This document shows, in pieces, positions 1-9,302 of a stretch of 64,000 nt of DNA. Position 1 is the first letter of the stretch, and the number at the start of each line of letters is the position of its first letter. Both the position numbers and the translations under genes were made by a program. A model generated the notes under the pieces. It was not told the DNA's origin, did not search any database, and saw only the letters and a program-made list of their open reading frames with translations. Source of the DNA: an uncultured Pseudomonadota bacterium (lineage in GTDB: Bacteria; Pseudomonadota; Gammaproteobacteria; Methylococcales; Methylomonadaceae); NCBI GenBank assembly GCA_903918375.1, contig CAIXED010000061.1, positions 39,226 through 103,225 on the forward strand. The letters are read 5' to 3'.

Positions 1-132
1 TGTGATGGTAGCCGTGCTTTGCCGGCGATTGTTGCCGAATTAGAGCAAAAGTTTGCCACTTCCGGCTTGACCAATGATGTCACCAACTTTCTTAACGTAG
101 CGTTGCAAAATGGCTGGATCCAACACGATTAA
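1..132 (+). CDS. pqqD: PqqD, C-terminal fragment (peptide chaperone of PQQ synthesis)
   Basis: Frame 1 is open from the window edge to a TAA and encodes 43 residues, starting CDGSRALPAIVAELEQKF. This resembles the end of PqqD, the small chaperone that binds the PqqA precursor peptide and presents it to the radical-SAM enzyme PqqE. The N-terminal half lies outside the window. It overlaps the pqqE start by 23 bases, as expected for translationally coupled pqqD-pqqE. The call rests on this fit and on the identity of the next gene. The fragment is too short to verify by itself. Confidence 0.8.
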   Translation, partial: CDGSRALPAIVAELEQKFATSGLTNDVTNFLNVALQNGWIQHD

Positions 133-1234
133 CATCACTTCGCCGCGTTGGTTGCTGGCGGAATTAAGCTACAAATGTCCCTTGCAATGTCCGTATTGCT
201 CGAACCCGTTGGATTACGCCAAGTATCCCAATGAGTTAAGCACCGATGATTGGAAGCGAGTATTAAGCCAAGCGCGGAAAATGGGCGCGGTGCAGTTGGG
301 CTTTTCTGGCGGCGAGCCGTTAACCCGTCAAGATTTGCCGGAGTTAGTGGGGTATGCGCGTGAATTAGGCTATTACTCGAATTTGATTACCTCAGGTTAT
401 GGTTTAACCGAAGAAAAAATCATCGAGTTAAAGCAAGCCGGTTTGGATCATATCCAAGTCAGTATTCAAGCCAGTAGCCAAGAACTCAACGACCATTTAG
501 CTGGCACCACTACCTATCAGCATAAACAAGAAGTAGCGCGATTGGTAAAAAAACACGGTTATCCGATGGTGTTGTGTGTGGTGATTCATCGTCAAAACAT
601 TCACCAAATGTCAGAAATTTTGGCGATGGCGGAAAGTTTAGGTGCGGATTATCTGGAACTAGCCAATACCCAATATTACGGTTGGGCGCATATCAATCGT
701 GATGCTTTATTGCCGACCCGTGAACAATTTGCCGAAGCGGAAAAAATTGCCCAAGCCTTTAAAGAAAAAGTCGCTGGCAAAATGAAGATTTATTACGTGG
801 TGCCGGATTATTACGAAGATAGGCCAAAAGCGTGTATGAACGGCTGGGCGACGACGTTTTTAACGATTGCACCGGATGGCACCGCTTTACCTTGTCATTC
901 AGCCAGAGAGTTACCGGGGCTAGATTGTCCCAATGTTAACGATTTTAGTATCGAGCAAATCTGGAACGAATCGAAAGCCTTTAACTTCTTCCGTGGCACC
1001 GATTGGATGCAAGAGCCTTGCCGCAGTTGCGACGAAAAGCATAAAGACTTTGGTGGATGTCGCTGTCAGGCGTTTTTGTTCAATGGTGACGCTGCTAGCA
1101 CTGATCCTGTGTGCAGTAAATCACCAGAAAGACATCGAATTGATGCGGCGATTAATTCAGCTAGAGAGTTAGCCTTATCAGCCGATGAAAAACCCTTGGT
1201 ATTTCGCAATAGCAAAAATTCCAAGCAGTTTTAA
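110..1234 (+). CDS. pqqE: PqqE, radical SAM PqqA peptide cyclase
   Basis: Full-length (374 aa) PqqE, which makes the Glu-Tyr carbon-carbon crosslink in PqqA, the first step of pyrroloquinoline quinone synthesis in the cytoplasm. The radical-SAM cluster motif CxxxCxxC is at Cys23, Cys27 and Cys30 (YKCPLQCPYC). It is followed by the glycine-rich FSGGEPL motif that contacts SAM. The C-terminal SPASM domain has the expected cysteines (ALPCHSA, PCRSCDEKH, GGCRCQAF, DPVCSKS) for auxiliary iron-sulfur clusters. The ATG at 110 lies inside pqqD, typical of this operon. PQQ would serve periplasmic quinoprotein dehydrogenases such as methanol dehydrogenase, none of which is in the window. No further pqq gene follows; the next gene converges on it. 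Confidence 0.97.
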   Translation: MAGSNTINITSPRWLLAELSYKCPLQCPYCSNPLDYAKYPNELSTDDWKRVLSQARKMGAVQLGFSGGEPLTRQDLPELVGYARELGYYSNLITSGYGLTEEKIIELKQAGLDHIQVSIQASSQELNDHLAGTTTYQHKQEVARLVKKHGYPMVLCVVIHRQNIHQMSEILAMAESLGADYLELANTQYYGWAHINRDALLPTREQFAEAEKIAQAFKEKVAGKMKIYYVVPDYYEDRPKACMNGWATTFLTIAPDGTALPCHSARELPGLDCPNVNDFSIEQIWNESKAFNFFRGTDWMQEPCRSCDEKHKDFGGCRCQAFLFNGDAASTDPVCSKSPERHRIDAAINSARELALSADEKPLVFRNSKNSKQF

Positions 1235-1245
1235 TAGATTAGAAA

Positions 1246-1803
1246 TTAGTCGAGTTCTTCAAAAAACTCGGCTAATGGAATTTCAAAACTCAAGCTGTGA
1301 AATTGGCAGCTATCGTCAGCAAAATAATCGTGCAACAGCCATTCTTGATTAGCCGCGCGGCGATAACATTCAACTCGTCGGCTATCGACATCAACGATTA
1401 AATATTCTTGAAGCGACTCAATGGTGCGATAAGCCAGAAATTTATCACCTCTACCATAAGCGGCGGTTGAATCTGATAAGACTTCAATAATCACGCTAGG
1501 ATGCGATAAAAACTGCTCGGCTTTGCGGTCATCAGCGTGGCAAGACACCATGACATCAGGATAAAAAAACGCGTTGTATTCATCAACGCGCAATTTCATA
1601 TCGGCAATATAAGGCTGGCAAGGTTTGCCTCTTAGTCGCTGTTTTAGCGCAGCAAACACATTGCCGGATACCACAACATGCTCACGTCGTGCACCGCCCA
1701 TCGCATACACCTCGCCATTCCAATACTCATGTTTCTCGGTTTGGCTGGCTTCCCAAGCTAAATAAGCATCGGGTTCAAATTGTAATTGATAGGCGACTTG
1801 CAC
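1246..1803 (-). CDS. Uma2 family (DUF820) restriction-endonuclease-fold protein
   Basis: 185 aa. The layout MxxxxYLAWE near the N terminus, EYWNGEVYAMGG, a central YPDVMV and a downstream VIIEVLS is the Uma2/DUF820 pattern. In that family the Asp of PDV and the Glu of IEVLS form a PD-(D/E)xK-like nuclease core. The family is abundant in cyanobacteria and found in methanotrophs, usually as scattered paralogues, and its biological role is unknown. The stop is only 11 bases from the convergent pqqE stop. The upstream gene on the same strand starts about 10 bases away, so the two may be cotranscribed. DNA cleavage is a fold-based inference only. Confidence 0.85.
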   Translation of the reverse strand: MQVAYQLQFEPDAYLAWEASQTEKHEYWNGEVYAMGGARREHVVVSGNVFAALKQRLRGKPCQPYIADMKLRVDEYNAFFYPDVMVSCHADDRKAEQFLSHPSVIIEVLSDSTAAYGRGDKFLAYRTIESLQEYLIVDVDSRRVECYRRAANQEWLLHDYFADDSCQFHSLSFEIPLAEFFEELD

Positions 1804-1813
1804 GGTTTAGAAC

Positions 1814-2245
1814 TTACTCAATACCTGTTAAACCGACCACATTCCAGTTGTCGAAACTACCAGCACCTGATGTGTCGTCGCCGTTGTTGTATTGAATCCG
1901 GCAAACATAGTGATGAATCGCACCAGGAGCATCTTTGCCAGAAATTTCAACATCGGCATTAACGATGTATTCATAATTGCCAAGACTCCAAGCATTGGTT
2001 GCTTGGCCAGCGAAAGAGGTTGATTTTTCTTCGCCTAATTCTTCTTTGATGTAGTTATTGCAATGGGCGAAGGCCAAAGCCGTCATATCATTGCTAATTG
2101 GCATTGCATTGGCTTCATCTTTGCTTTCAACCAAAAACAAATCCGATGCCGCAATGTCATACATAAAAGGTAGGAAAAATTTGATTTGGATTGCCAATAA
2201 CGCTGCTAAAGCAATGGCAAACACGATAATTTTCTTTTTATTCAT
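1814..2245 (-). CDS. Hypothetical protein with one N-terminal membrane anchor
   Basis: 143 aa, family not recognised. Residues 5-27 are a hydrophobic helix (VFAIALAALLAIQIKFFL) preceded by lysines, so the protein is either anchored with its body outside the cytoplasm or secreted. The mature part is acidic. It contains a segment ending AIHHYVCRIQYNNGDD, which looks like beta strands. Two cysteines (CNNY and VCRI) could form a disulfide if exported. It probably shares a transcript with the downstream Uma2 gene, given about 10 bases between them. No function is proposed. Confidence 0.6.
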   Translation of the reverse strand: MNKKKIIVFAIALAALLAIQIKFFLPFMYDIAASDLFLVESKDEANAMPISNDMTALAFAHCNNYIKEELGEEKSTSFAGQATNAWSLGNYEYIVNADVEISGKDAPGAIHHYVCRIQYNNGDDTSGAGSFDNWNVVGLTGIE

Positions 2246-2345
2246 AATGGTGTTGTGGATTTTATAATAATAATTACAGGTTCGATTTCAGATAATAGCA
2301 AAGATTGGTTGGCGAGAAAAACTAAAGCAAGCCATTGATAGCTTT

Positions 2346-2435
2346 GGATTAACGCTAATCCTGCATAAAGCAACTGGGATAAGTGATTTGGATTGGCATT
2401 AAAACGCTTGAAGAGCCTATATCCAAATCTCCCAG
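2346..2435 (+). promoter_or_regulatory. Structured leader upstream of hemB: two consecutive inverted repeats
   Basis: The gap upstream of hemB holds two potential hairpins. The first is GGATTA/TAATCC around a 4-base loop (2346-2361). The second is long: CTGGGA (2374-2379) pairs with TCCCAG (2430-2435), and GATTTGGAT (2385-2393) pairs with ATCCAAATC (2421-2429), with a 5-base bulge on one side. It ends about 95 bases before the hemB start. It could be a leader RNA element, an attenuator or the terminator of an unseen upstream transcript. No run of T follows, so a simple terminator is less likely. Confidence 0.4.
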
Positions 2436-2446
2436 CTGTTACGTAG

Positions 2447-3532
<1,086 letters not shown>

Positions 3533-3546
3533 CGGAGTGCTTCATC

Positions 3547-4080
3547 ATGCAAGATCAACAATATGGCGAACATCGTCGCCGCTTTCAAATTGAAGAAGCT
3601 TTATTGATTATCTTATTAGGCTTGGCCTTATTGGGCATCAGCGTCACCGAATTTTCACCGTCCGATGGTTACGCCTATTGGTTGGGGATTGTGTTTGTAT
3701 TTGCGGTGATGGCGGTTTTGATTAGCTGGTTTAAATCTAAAAAAACCGATTTGGATTTTGGGGCGATCGTCAAAGAACAAGCCTTACATTGGCTAACCAC
3801 TTTGATAGTGGTGGGTGGTGCGTTTTTGCTACAACAATCGGGACGCTTGGATGAAAGCAGCGCCAGTTTAGTGGTGTTATTGATTTTAGCGCTGGCGACC
3901 ATGTTGGATGGGATTCGGATTGGCTGGCAAATGAGCTTGGTCGGTTTCTTTCTTGGCGCTTGTGCCGTGTTAATCGCCTATTTAGAACAATTCATGTTGG
4001 TCGCAGGTTTATTAGCGATTGTGATTATTGCCTGCACCATTATTTGGGAAATTTGGACCCATAAACGAGCTTACCGATGA
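3547..4080 (+). CDS. Hypothetical integral membrane protein
   Basis: 177 aa with about five hydrophobic segments. They lie roughly at residues 17-35, 43-62, 77-93, 100-117 and 124-165 (the last probably two helices). The N terminus is hydrophilic and charged (GEHRRRFQ), and the end is positively charged (THKRAYR). I do not recognise the family. It sits 14 bases behind hemB, and its stop overlaps the aroE start as ATGA, so it is translationally coupled to aroE. Membrane localisation is clear; function is unknown. Confidence 0.75.
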   Translation: MQDQQYGEHRRRFQIEEALLIILLGLALLGISVTEFSPSDGYAYWLGIVFVFAVMAVLISWFKSKKTDLDFGAIVKEQALHWLTTLIVVGGAFLLQQSGRLDESSASLVVLLILALATMLDGIRIGWQMSLVGFFLGACAVLIAYLEQFMLVAGLLAIVIIACTIIWEIWTHKRAYR

Positions 4081-4904
4081 CCGACCATTACGCCGTGTTT
4101 GGCGACCCGATTAAACACAGTAAATCACCGCGCATTCACACTTTATTTGCTCAGCAAAGCCAGCAAGATTTGGATTATGTCGCCCAGCAAGTGCCAGCCG
4201 AAACCTTTGTAACCGCGACCAACGACTTTTTTGCCAACGGTGGCCAAGGCTTAAATTGCACGGTGCCATTGAAAGAATTGGCTTGGCAATATGCCGATCA
4301 ACTCACCGAACGCGCACGGCTTGCTAAAGCCGTTAATACTTTAGCCAAACAAGCCGATGGCAGTATTTTGGGTGATAACACCGATGGCATTGGTTTGGTC
4401 AACGATTTAATCGGCAATCATCAGATTCAACTAGCCGGCAAACGGATTTTAATCTTGGGCGCAGGTGGCGCTACTCGCGGGATTATTTTGCCGTTACTGG
4501 ATTGTCAGCCAGCACAAATCAGCATTGCCAATCGTACTGTCAGTAAGGCAGAAGCCTTGGTTGCGGACTTCGCAGCACAAGGTAGACTGACCGCGCTGGG
4601 TTTTGAGGCACTAGCAGGACAGCAATTTGACGTGGTGTTAAATGCGACTTCGGCCAGCCTTAGTGACCAATTGCCGCCCTTGCCTGCCGATTTACTAGCC
4701 GCCAATGCCTGTTGCTACGATTTAGCCTACGGCAACCAACCAACCGCCTTTGTCAAATGGGGGCTGGCGCAGGGTGCAGCACAAAGCTTGGATGGCTTAG
4801 GCATGTTGGTTGAACAAGCTGCCGAAGCGTTTTTTATTTGGCGAGGGGTAAGTCCAGCGACAACTGATTTGATTGCTTTGCTTGATACCGAACGCCAGAA
4901 GTAG
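4077..4904 (+). CDS. aroE: Shikimate dehydrogenase (NADP+)
   Basis: 275 aa, normal length. Reduces 3-dehydroshikimate to shikimate in the aromatic amino-acid pathway. The N-terminal substrate-binding domain has FGDPIKHSKSPRIH and GLNCTVPLKE (catalytic Lys). GDNTDGIGL supplies the conserved Asp. The NADP-binding loop LILGAGGATRG and the NRTVSKA segment contact the cofactor. C-terminal GLGMLVEQAAEAF is the usual family ending. The ATG overlaps the stop of the preceding membrane-protein gene by 4 bases. Its TAG stop lies within a small palindrome. Confidence 0.96.
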   Translation: MTDHYAVFGDPIKHSKSPRIHTLFAQQSQQDLDYVAQQVPAETFVTATNDFFANGGQGLNCTVPLKELAWQYADQLTERARLAKAVNTLAKQADGSILGDNTDGIGLVNDLIGNHQIQLAGKRILILGAGGATRGIILPLLDCQPAQISIANRTVSKAEALVADFAAQGRLTALGFEALAGQQFDVVLNATSASLSDQLPPLPADLLAANACCYDLAYGNQPTAFVKWGLAQGAAQSLDGLGMLVEQAAEAFFIWRGVSPATTDLIALLDTERQK

Positions 4905-4924
4905 GTGCATTGAATGCACCCTAC
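4901..4924. repeat. Short palindrome at the aroE stop codon
   Basis: GTAGG-TGCATT is followed at once by its near-complement AATGCA-CCCTAC, forming a short stem with one bulged base and almost no loop. It includes the aroE stop codon. Short palindromes of this kind are often dispersed intergenic repeats; no T-tract follows, so a terminator role is doubtful. Confidence 0.4.
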
Positions 4925-4951
4925 AACTTAATTTTTTAAAAGGCCAAAACC

Positions 4952-6991
4952 ATGACCAATCCCTTACTCGAAATCACCGAATTACCGCAATTCTCAAAAA
5001 TCAAAGCCGAGCATGTAGTACCGGCGATTGAGCAATTGTTAGACGAGGCGCGTCAAACTATCACCAAACAATTACAAAACGGCGCACCTTACAGTTGGCA
5101 AAGCTTGGTTGAACCGATTGAAGCCGCCGAAGACCGCTTAAACAAAGCCTGGTCGCCAGTCAGTCACATGAATGCGGTGATCAATAGCGATGATATGCGC
5201 GAAGCTTACAACGCTTGTTTGCCTAAACTCAGCGAATACGCCACCGAAACCGGCCAAAACCTTGAGTTATATCAAGCTTATAAAAGCATCCATGACAGCG
5301 CTGAATTTGCCAGCTTAGATCGTGGTCAGCAAAAAATGATCAACAATGCTTTGCGCGATTTTCATTTGTCCGGTGTTGATTTGCCGGCTGATAAACAAGC
5401 CCGTTACAAGGAAATCAGCCAACAATTATCGAAACTTGCCAGCCAATTCGAAGAAAATCTGATGGACGCCACCAACGCATGGCAAAAGCTGATTACCGAT
5501 GTTGAACAATTACAAGGCTTGCCAGAATCAGCCTTAGCACAAGCCAAACAAAGTGCCGAAGCGGAAGGCAAAGACGGCTGGTTAATCAGCTTGCAATTCC
5601 CTTCATACTTAGCGGTGATGACCTATGCCGACAATCGCGAATTGCGCCGCGAACATTACCAAGCCTATTCAACCCGCGCTTCAGACCAAAGCCCTGATGC
5701 CGACAAATGGGATAACAGCGAAGCGATGGAACAAATCTTGGCCTTACGCCATGAAAAAGCCCAATTGCTAGGGTTTAACAACTACGCTGAATATTCGCTG
5801 GCTACCAAAATGGCCGACAGCACCGCTACCGTGGTCAACTTTTTAGAGGATTTGGCGGAAAAATCCTTAGCTCAAGCGCAACGTGATTTAGACGAATTAC
5901 GCCAATTTGCCGCCAGCGAACACGGTTTAGAGGATTTACAGGCTTGGGATATTGGCTATTATTCGGAAAAAATGCGCCAACATTTTTACCAACTGTCGCA
6001 AGAACAAGTAAAAGCCTATTTCCCTGTAAATCGAGTTTTGCCAGGTTTGTTTGCGATTGTTGAAAAGCTTTATGGCCTACAAATCAGCCCAATCAACCAG
6101 TTTGATAGCTGGCACCCTGACGCCCATTTCTACCAAATCATCGATAAAGACCAGCAACCTCGCGGCCGTTTTTATCTGGATTTGTACGCCCGCGCCAAAA
6201 AACGTGGCGGGGCGTGGATGGATGATTGCGTCGGACGGAAAAAAACCGCCGATGGCATTCAACATCCCGTGGCTTATTTAGTTTGCAACTTCACCCCGCC
6301 GACCGGCGATCAACCGGCTTTATTGACCCATGATGAAGTCGAGACCTTGTTCCATGAATTTGGACACGGTTTGCACCACATGTTGACCCAAATCGACCAT
6401 TTAGGTGTGTCGGGGATTAACGGCGTCGAATGGGACGCGGTCGAGTTGCCCAGTCAATTTATGGAAAACTGGTGCTGGGAAAAAGAAGCTCTGGCGTTAA
6501 TTTCTGATCATTACCAAAGCGGCGAAGCCTTGCCTGATGAATTATTCGCCAAAATGTTAGCCGCCAAAAACTTTCAAGCAGGAATGATGATGGTCAGACA
6601 ACTGGAATTTAGCTTGTTTGATTTCAAAATCCACCAAGACTACGACCCTGCCAAAGGCGGTCGAATCTATCAAACCTTGCAAAGCATTCGTGATCGGGTG
6701 GCCGTGGTTAAGCCACCGGCATTCAACCGCTTCGCCCACAGCTTCTCGCACATTTTTGCGGGTGGCTATGCAGCTGGTTATTACAGCTACAAATGGGCCG
6801 AAGTGTTATCAGCCGATGCGTTTTCTTTATTCGAAGAAAACGGCATTTTCGACCGCGCCACTGGCGAAGCGTTTTTGCATAATGTCTTGGAACAAGGCGG
6901 CAGTAGCGAAGCGATGAGTTTGTTTAAAAACTTCCGTGGCCGCGAGCCTAAGATTGATGCTTTATTGCGGCATAATGGGATTGCTGTTTAA
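4952..6991 (+). CDS. prlC: Oligopeptidase A, M3 family zinc metallopeptidase
   Basis: 679 aa, standard length for PrlC/OpdA, a cytoplasmic zinc peptidase that degrades short peptides and cleaved signal peptides. The zinc motif HEFGH is at residues 468-472, with Glu469 as catalytic base. The third ligand is the Glu in GVEWDAVELPSQFMENW further on. The N-terminal half is the long helical channel region of M3 peptidases. FSHIFAGGYAAGYYSYKWAE is the conserved substrate-binding tyrosine region. In Enterobacteria prlC is followed by a methyltransferase gene; here it is followed by a small zinc-ribbon gene. Confidence 0.96.
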   Translation: MTNPLLEITELPQFSKIKAEHVVPAIEQLLDEARQTITKQLQNGAPYSWQSLVEPIEAAEDRLNKAWSPVSHMNAVINSDDMREAYNACLPKLSEYATETGQNLELYQAYKSIHDSAEFASLDRGQQKMINNALRDFHLSGVDLPADKQARYKEISQQLSKLASQFEENLMDATNAWQKLITDVEQLQGLPESALAQAKQSAEAEGKDGWLISLQFPSYLAVMTYADNRELRREHYQAYSTRASDQSPDADKWDNSEAMEQILALRHEKAQLLGFNNYAEYSLATKMADSTATVVNFLEDLAEKSLAQAQRDLDELRQFAASEHGLEDLQAWDIGYYSEKMRQHFYQLSQEQVKAYFPVNRVLPGLFAIVEKLYGLQISPINQFDSWHPDAHFYQIIDKDQQPRGRFYLDLYARAKKRGGAWMDDCVGRKKTADGIQHPVAYLVCNFTPPTGDQPALLTHDEVETLFHEFGHGLHHMLTQIDHLGVSGINGVEWDAVELPSQFMENWCWEKEALALISDHYQSGEALPDELFAKMLAAKNFQAGMMMVRQLEFSLFDFKIHQDYDPAKGGRIYQTLQSIRDRVAVVKPPAFNRFAHSFSHIFAGGYAAGYYSYKWAEVLSADAFSLFEENGIFDRATGEAFLHNVLEQGGSSEAMSLFKNFRGREPKIDALLRHNGIAV

Positions 6992-7053
6992 TTAGCGTTT
7001 GCTGTATCGCCACTTTCACTAATCTGAAAGTGGCATTAACTGGTTTATTGAAG

Positions 7054-7338
7054 ATGAAAAATTGCCCAAAATGCGGCCAAGCCCGAGTTGGCGAAGTATT
7101 TAAATGTCCAACTTGCGATGTGTTTTATTCTCAGCTCGATGAATTGTTGTTTGAAGAGCAGCAAAAGCTAGAACGAAACACGGTTAAAGGCCAGTTAAAA
7201 CTGATTCTAGCCGCTGATGATAAATCGCAAGCGTTTAAGGCTTATTTACAATCGATTTGGCGGGAAACACCGTTAAAAACCAAAATCACCTTGTGGACGG
7301 TATTAGCGTTTGTATTTGTTTTGGTGTTTGGGGTTTAG
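7054..7338 (+). CDS. Small zinc-ribbon protein with C-terminal membrane helix
   Basis: 94 aa from the ATG at 7054. The ORF track begins at an upstream GTG, but the ATG puts the zinc ribbon (CPKC then CPTC) at the very N terminus, as is usual. The pair of CxxC motifs about 14 residues apart should bind one zinc. A charged, probably helical middle (LLFEEQQKLERN) follows, then a single hydrophobic helix at the extreme C terminus (WTVLAFVFVLVFGV). This makes it a tail-anchored type with the ribbon in the cytoplasm. Specific function unknown. It ends just before a strong terminator. Confidence 0.65.
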   Translation: MKNCPKCGQARVGEVFKCPTCDVFYSQLDELLFEEQQKLERNTVKGQLKLILAADDKSQAFKAYLQSIWRETPLKTKITLWTVLAFVFVLVFGV

Positions 7339-7359
7339 TGTTTTATTTGATTTTGTGAA

Positions 7360-7380
7360 GGGCGGGATATTTTCCCGCCC
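7360..7380. terminator. Rho-independent terminator, probably bidirectional
   Basis: GGGCGGGA, loop TATTT, TCCCGCCC: a perfect 8-bp GC-rich stem. It is followed by AATTTTTAAT on the plus strand and preceded by A/T on the other side. It lies between the convergent zinc-ribbon gene and the outer-membrane protein gene and can serve both. Confidence 0.85.
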
Positions 7381-7400
7381 AATTTTTAATGGCTAGTTGA

Positions 7401-8117
7401 TTAGAATTTGTAACCAACACCAACGGTTAATGTATATGAAGATCCGCCAATATTGCCTGAATGTTGGGCACCATCACTTGTTGTGGCGTGAACAGCGCTT
7501 TTGGAATAGTCATACCAGTTGCCTTCGCCAAAACCATATAAGCCACCAGTAATAATTTGTTTGTAGCCTAAACCAAGCAAATATCCGTTCAGGTTGGCCT
7601 TTCCTACTGACTGATTGTTATCTCGTGTATCTATTGAATTAACAGTTTGCCCTGTGTAACCCGCCTTAAAGTAAACCAATTTCTCATCATCAATCACATA
7701 GCTAGGCGTAATAAAAACACTGTATCTATCCGATGTTTTTGTTGCTAATTCACTGGTTCTTAAGCTTCCGTCTTTTAAACAACTATCGTTGCTAGTGACA
7801 CAGTTAAAGGTTGATGAATTAGTGGTTCTGTTGAATGCCGACCAATCACCACCAATGCCTAATACAAATTTGGGGGTAATTGAAAAATTGTAGCCAGCGC
7901 CAAGAATCAAGGCCACGCCATCATTAGACATATCCTTAACTTGATTACCTCCATAAAGCTTTCCATCATTTTTAATTGTGGTTGCATTTTTTAAATCGGC
8001 CTGATTGCTTTCGTAGCCAGTACCAATTTGCGTATAAAACCCTTCAAACGCTGATTCAGCAACCGCTTGCCCAGAGAATACAGCAGCAATTGCCGTGATT
8101 AATAATGTGTTTTTCAT
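7401..8117 (-). CDS. Outer-membrane beta-barrel protein (OmpA/porin-like)
   Basis: 238 aa. The N terminus is a clear signal peptide (MKNTLLITAIAAVFSGQAVA, cut before ES). The rest alternates short hydrophobic/aromatic strands with polar loops (YTQIGTGYES, LILGAGYNFS, VLGIGGDWSAF, LVYFKAGYTGQ). It ends in the beta-signal LTVGVGYKF with a C-terminal phenylalanine, as recognised by the BAM complex. An eight-stranded barrel is likely. One pair of cysteines lies in a loop (NCVTSNDSCLK). A GAAGAGG ribosome-binding site precedes the ATG. It is divergent from the XRE regulator, which might control it. Confidence 0.8.
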   Translation of the reverse strand: MKNTLLITAIAAVFSGQAVAESAFEGFYTQIGTGYESNQADLKNATTIKNDGKLYGGNQVKDMSNDGVALILGAGYNFSITPKFVLGIGGDWSAFNRTTNSSTFNCVTSNDSCLKDGSLRTSELATKTSDRYSVFITPSYVIDDEKLVYFKAGYTGQTVNSIDTRDNNQSVGKANLNGYLLGLGYKQIITGGLYGFGEGNWYDYSKSAVHATTSDGAQHSGNIGGSSYTLTVGVGYKF

Positions 8118-8209
8118 AAAAGCCTCTTCAATTTATATGTCAAAAGTTGATGTAATTTGTTGATAACAAGATAGACACATAGGATTCTGTCACAGCTGTT
8201 GCTTTGAAT

Positions 8210-8224
8210 CAACAATATTTGTTG
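8210..8224. promoter_or_regulatory. Palindrome CAACAA-TAT-TTGTTG, possible regulator operator
   Basis: A perfect 6-bp inverted repeat with a 3-base centre lies about 20 bases upstream of the XRE regulator start, in the intergenic region shared with the outer-membrane protein gene. Cro/CI-type repressors bind such palindromes, so autoregulation is plausible. This is position-based inference. Confidence 0.35.
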
Positions 8225-8242
8225 TTTTATGAGGCAACATTT

Positions 8243-8638
8243 ATGGCTGATACAAGTAATTTACAATCTGTTTTTCCTAGTGAAGCCGTTGATTCTTTAG
8301 AGATTCGGTTGGCTAGAAACATATCAACTCGTCGGAAAGCTTTAGGTTTGACTCAAGCTCAGCTTGCAGAAAAACTCGGGGTTGAGACTGAAACTTTGTC
8401 TCGATTTGAGCGAGGAAAGCACTTGCCGTCTTTAGCCACGCTTGAGCGTTTGGCGGGATTGTTACAAGTGACAGTGAGTGAGTTGTTGGCCGAGCAACCT
8501 AAATTGGCGGATGATGATGCCTTGGTGATTTCGTCGTGGATTGCCCAGCTTGATGAGGAAGATAAACTTTTTGCTCGTACTATTTTGAAACAATGCTGCG
8601 AGCATTTAGAAGCAAAAGCCAAAGCACTAGAATCGTAG
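8243..8638 (+). CDS. XRE (Cro/CI) family transcriptional regulator
   Basis: 131 aa from the ATG at 8243, which has a GAGG ribosome-binding site 8 bases upstream. The ORF track begins at an earlier TTG lying in the putative operator. A helix-turn-helix of the Xre/HTH_3 class spans about residues 17-75; its core LGLTQAQLAEKLGVETETLS and FERGKHLPS are textbook. The C-terminal tail (WIAQLDEEDKLFARTILKQCCEHL) is short and helical, too small for a sensor domain. Short solo XRE proteins occur in phages, in toxin-antitoxin loci and as chromosomal repressors; there are no phage genes here. Likely targets are itself and the divergent outer-membrane protein. Confidence 0.85.
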   Translation: MADTSNLQSVFPSEAVDSLEIRLARNISTRRKALGLTQAQLAEKLGVETETLSRFERGKHLPSLATLERLAGLLQVTVSELLAEQPKLADDDALVISSWIAQLDEEDKLFARTILKQCCEHLEAKAKALES

Positions 8639-8762
8639 ATTTATGGTGATTGATACTAATCCATCAAAATACCGTCATATTTATCATGAAAAACAAAGAC
8701 CTCAGAGACTTGAGCACCCAGCCTAGAACAGCAGGATGAATTAAAATACTGGTGGAGTGGCT

Positions 8763-9302
8763 TTAATCGTAATGCACTAAATCATAAGGCAAACTCGGCT
8801 CACGACCGTCTAACAAAGCGGTCAAAAATGCCCAAAATACATCAGCAGACGGTGGGCAGCCGGGCAAAAAGTAATCGACTTTAACCACTTCATGAATCGG
8901 TCGCACTTTGTCCAACAATAATGGCAACTCAGGATCGTTAGGAATTTGTGGATTCTCAACCCCGATGCCATCACGATAAGCTTCTAATAAACACTCTTCT
9001 AGGGGAATGTGGTTACGCAGCGCAGGCAAGCCACCGTTAATCGCACAAGCACCAACAGCCACCAAAATTTTGCAGTTTTTACGAAACTCGCGCAGGACAT
9101 GGACGTTTTCTGAATTACAGACGCCACCTTCAATTAAGCCAATATCACAAGGGTGGCAGTGTTCAATATCGGTTAACGGCGAGCGATCAAACTCGGCGAC
9201 TTCTATCAACGCCAGCAAACGCTCATCCAAATCCAAAAACGACATATGGCAACCAAAGCATCCAGCCAATGAGGTCGTCGCTACTTTTAATTTATTTGCC
9301 AT
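8763..9302 (-). CDS. hoxY: HoxY, small subunit of NAD-reducing [NiFe] hydrogenase
   Basis: 179 aa from the ATG at 9302; the ORF track runs 19 codons further upstream, but MANKLKVATTSLAGCFGCHMS is the family start. The small hydrogenase subunit carries the proximal [4Fe-4S] cluster; its cysteines are in GCFGCHMS, VGACAINGG and PGCPPSADVFW. It would pair with the catalytic subunit HoxH and pass electrons to HoxU/HoxF and NAD+. The start overlaps the end of hoxU by 11 bases. HoxY is normally followed directly by hoxH. Here about 120 bases without a recognisable hydrogenase remnant separate it from a convergent regulator gene. Confidence 0.93.
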   Translation of the reverse strand: MANKLKVATTSLAGCFGCHMSFLDLDERLLALIEVAEFDRSPLTDIEHCHPCDIGLIEGGVCNSENVHVLREFRKNCKILVAVGACAINGGLPALRNHIPLEECLLEAYRDGIGVENPQIPNDPELPLLLDKVRPIHEVVKVDYFLPGCPPSADVFWAFLTALLDGREPSLPYDLVHYD

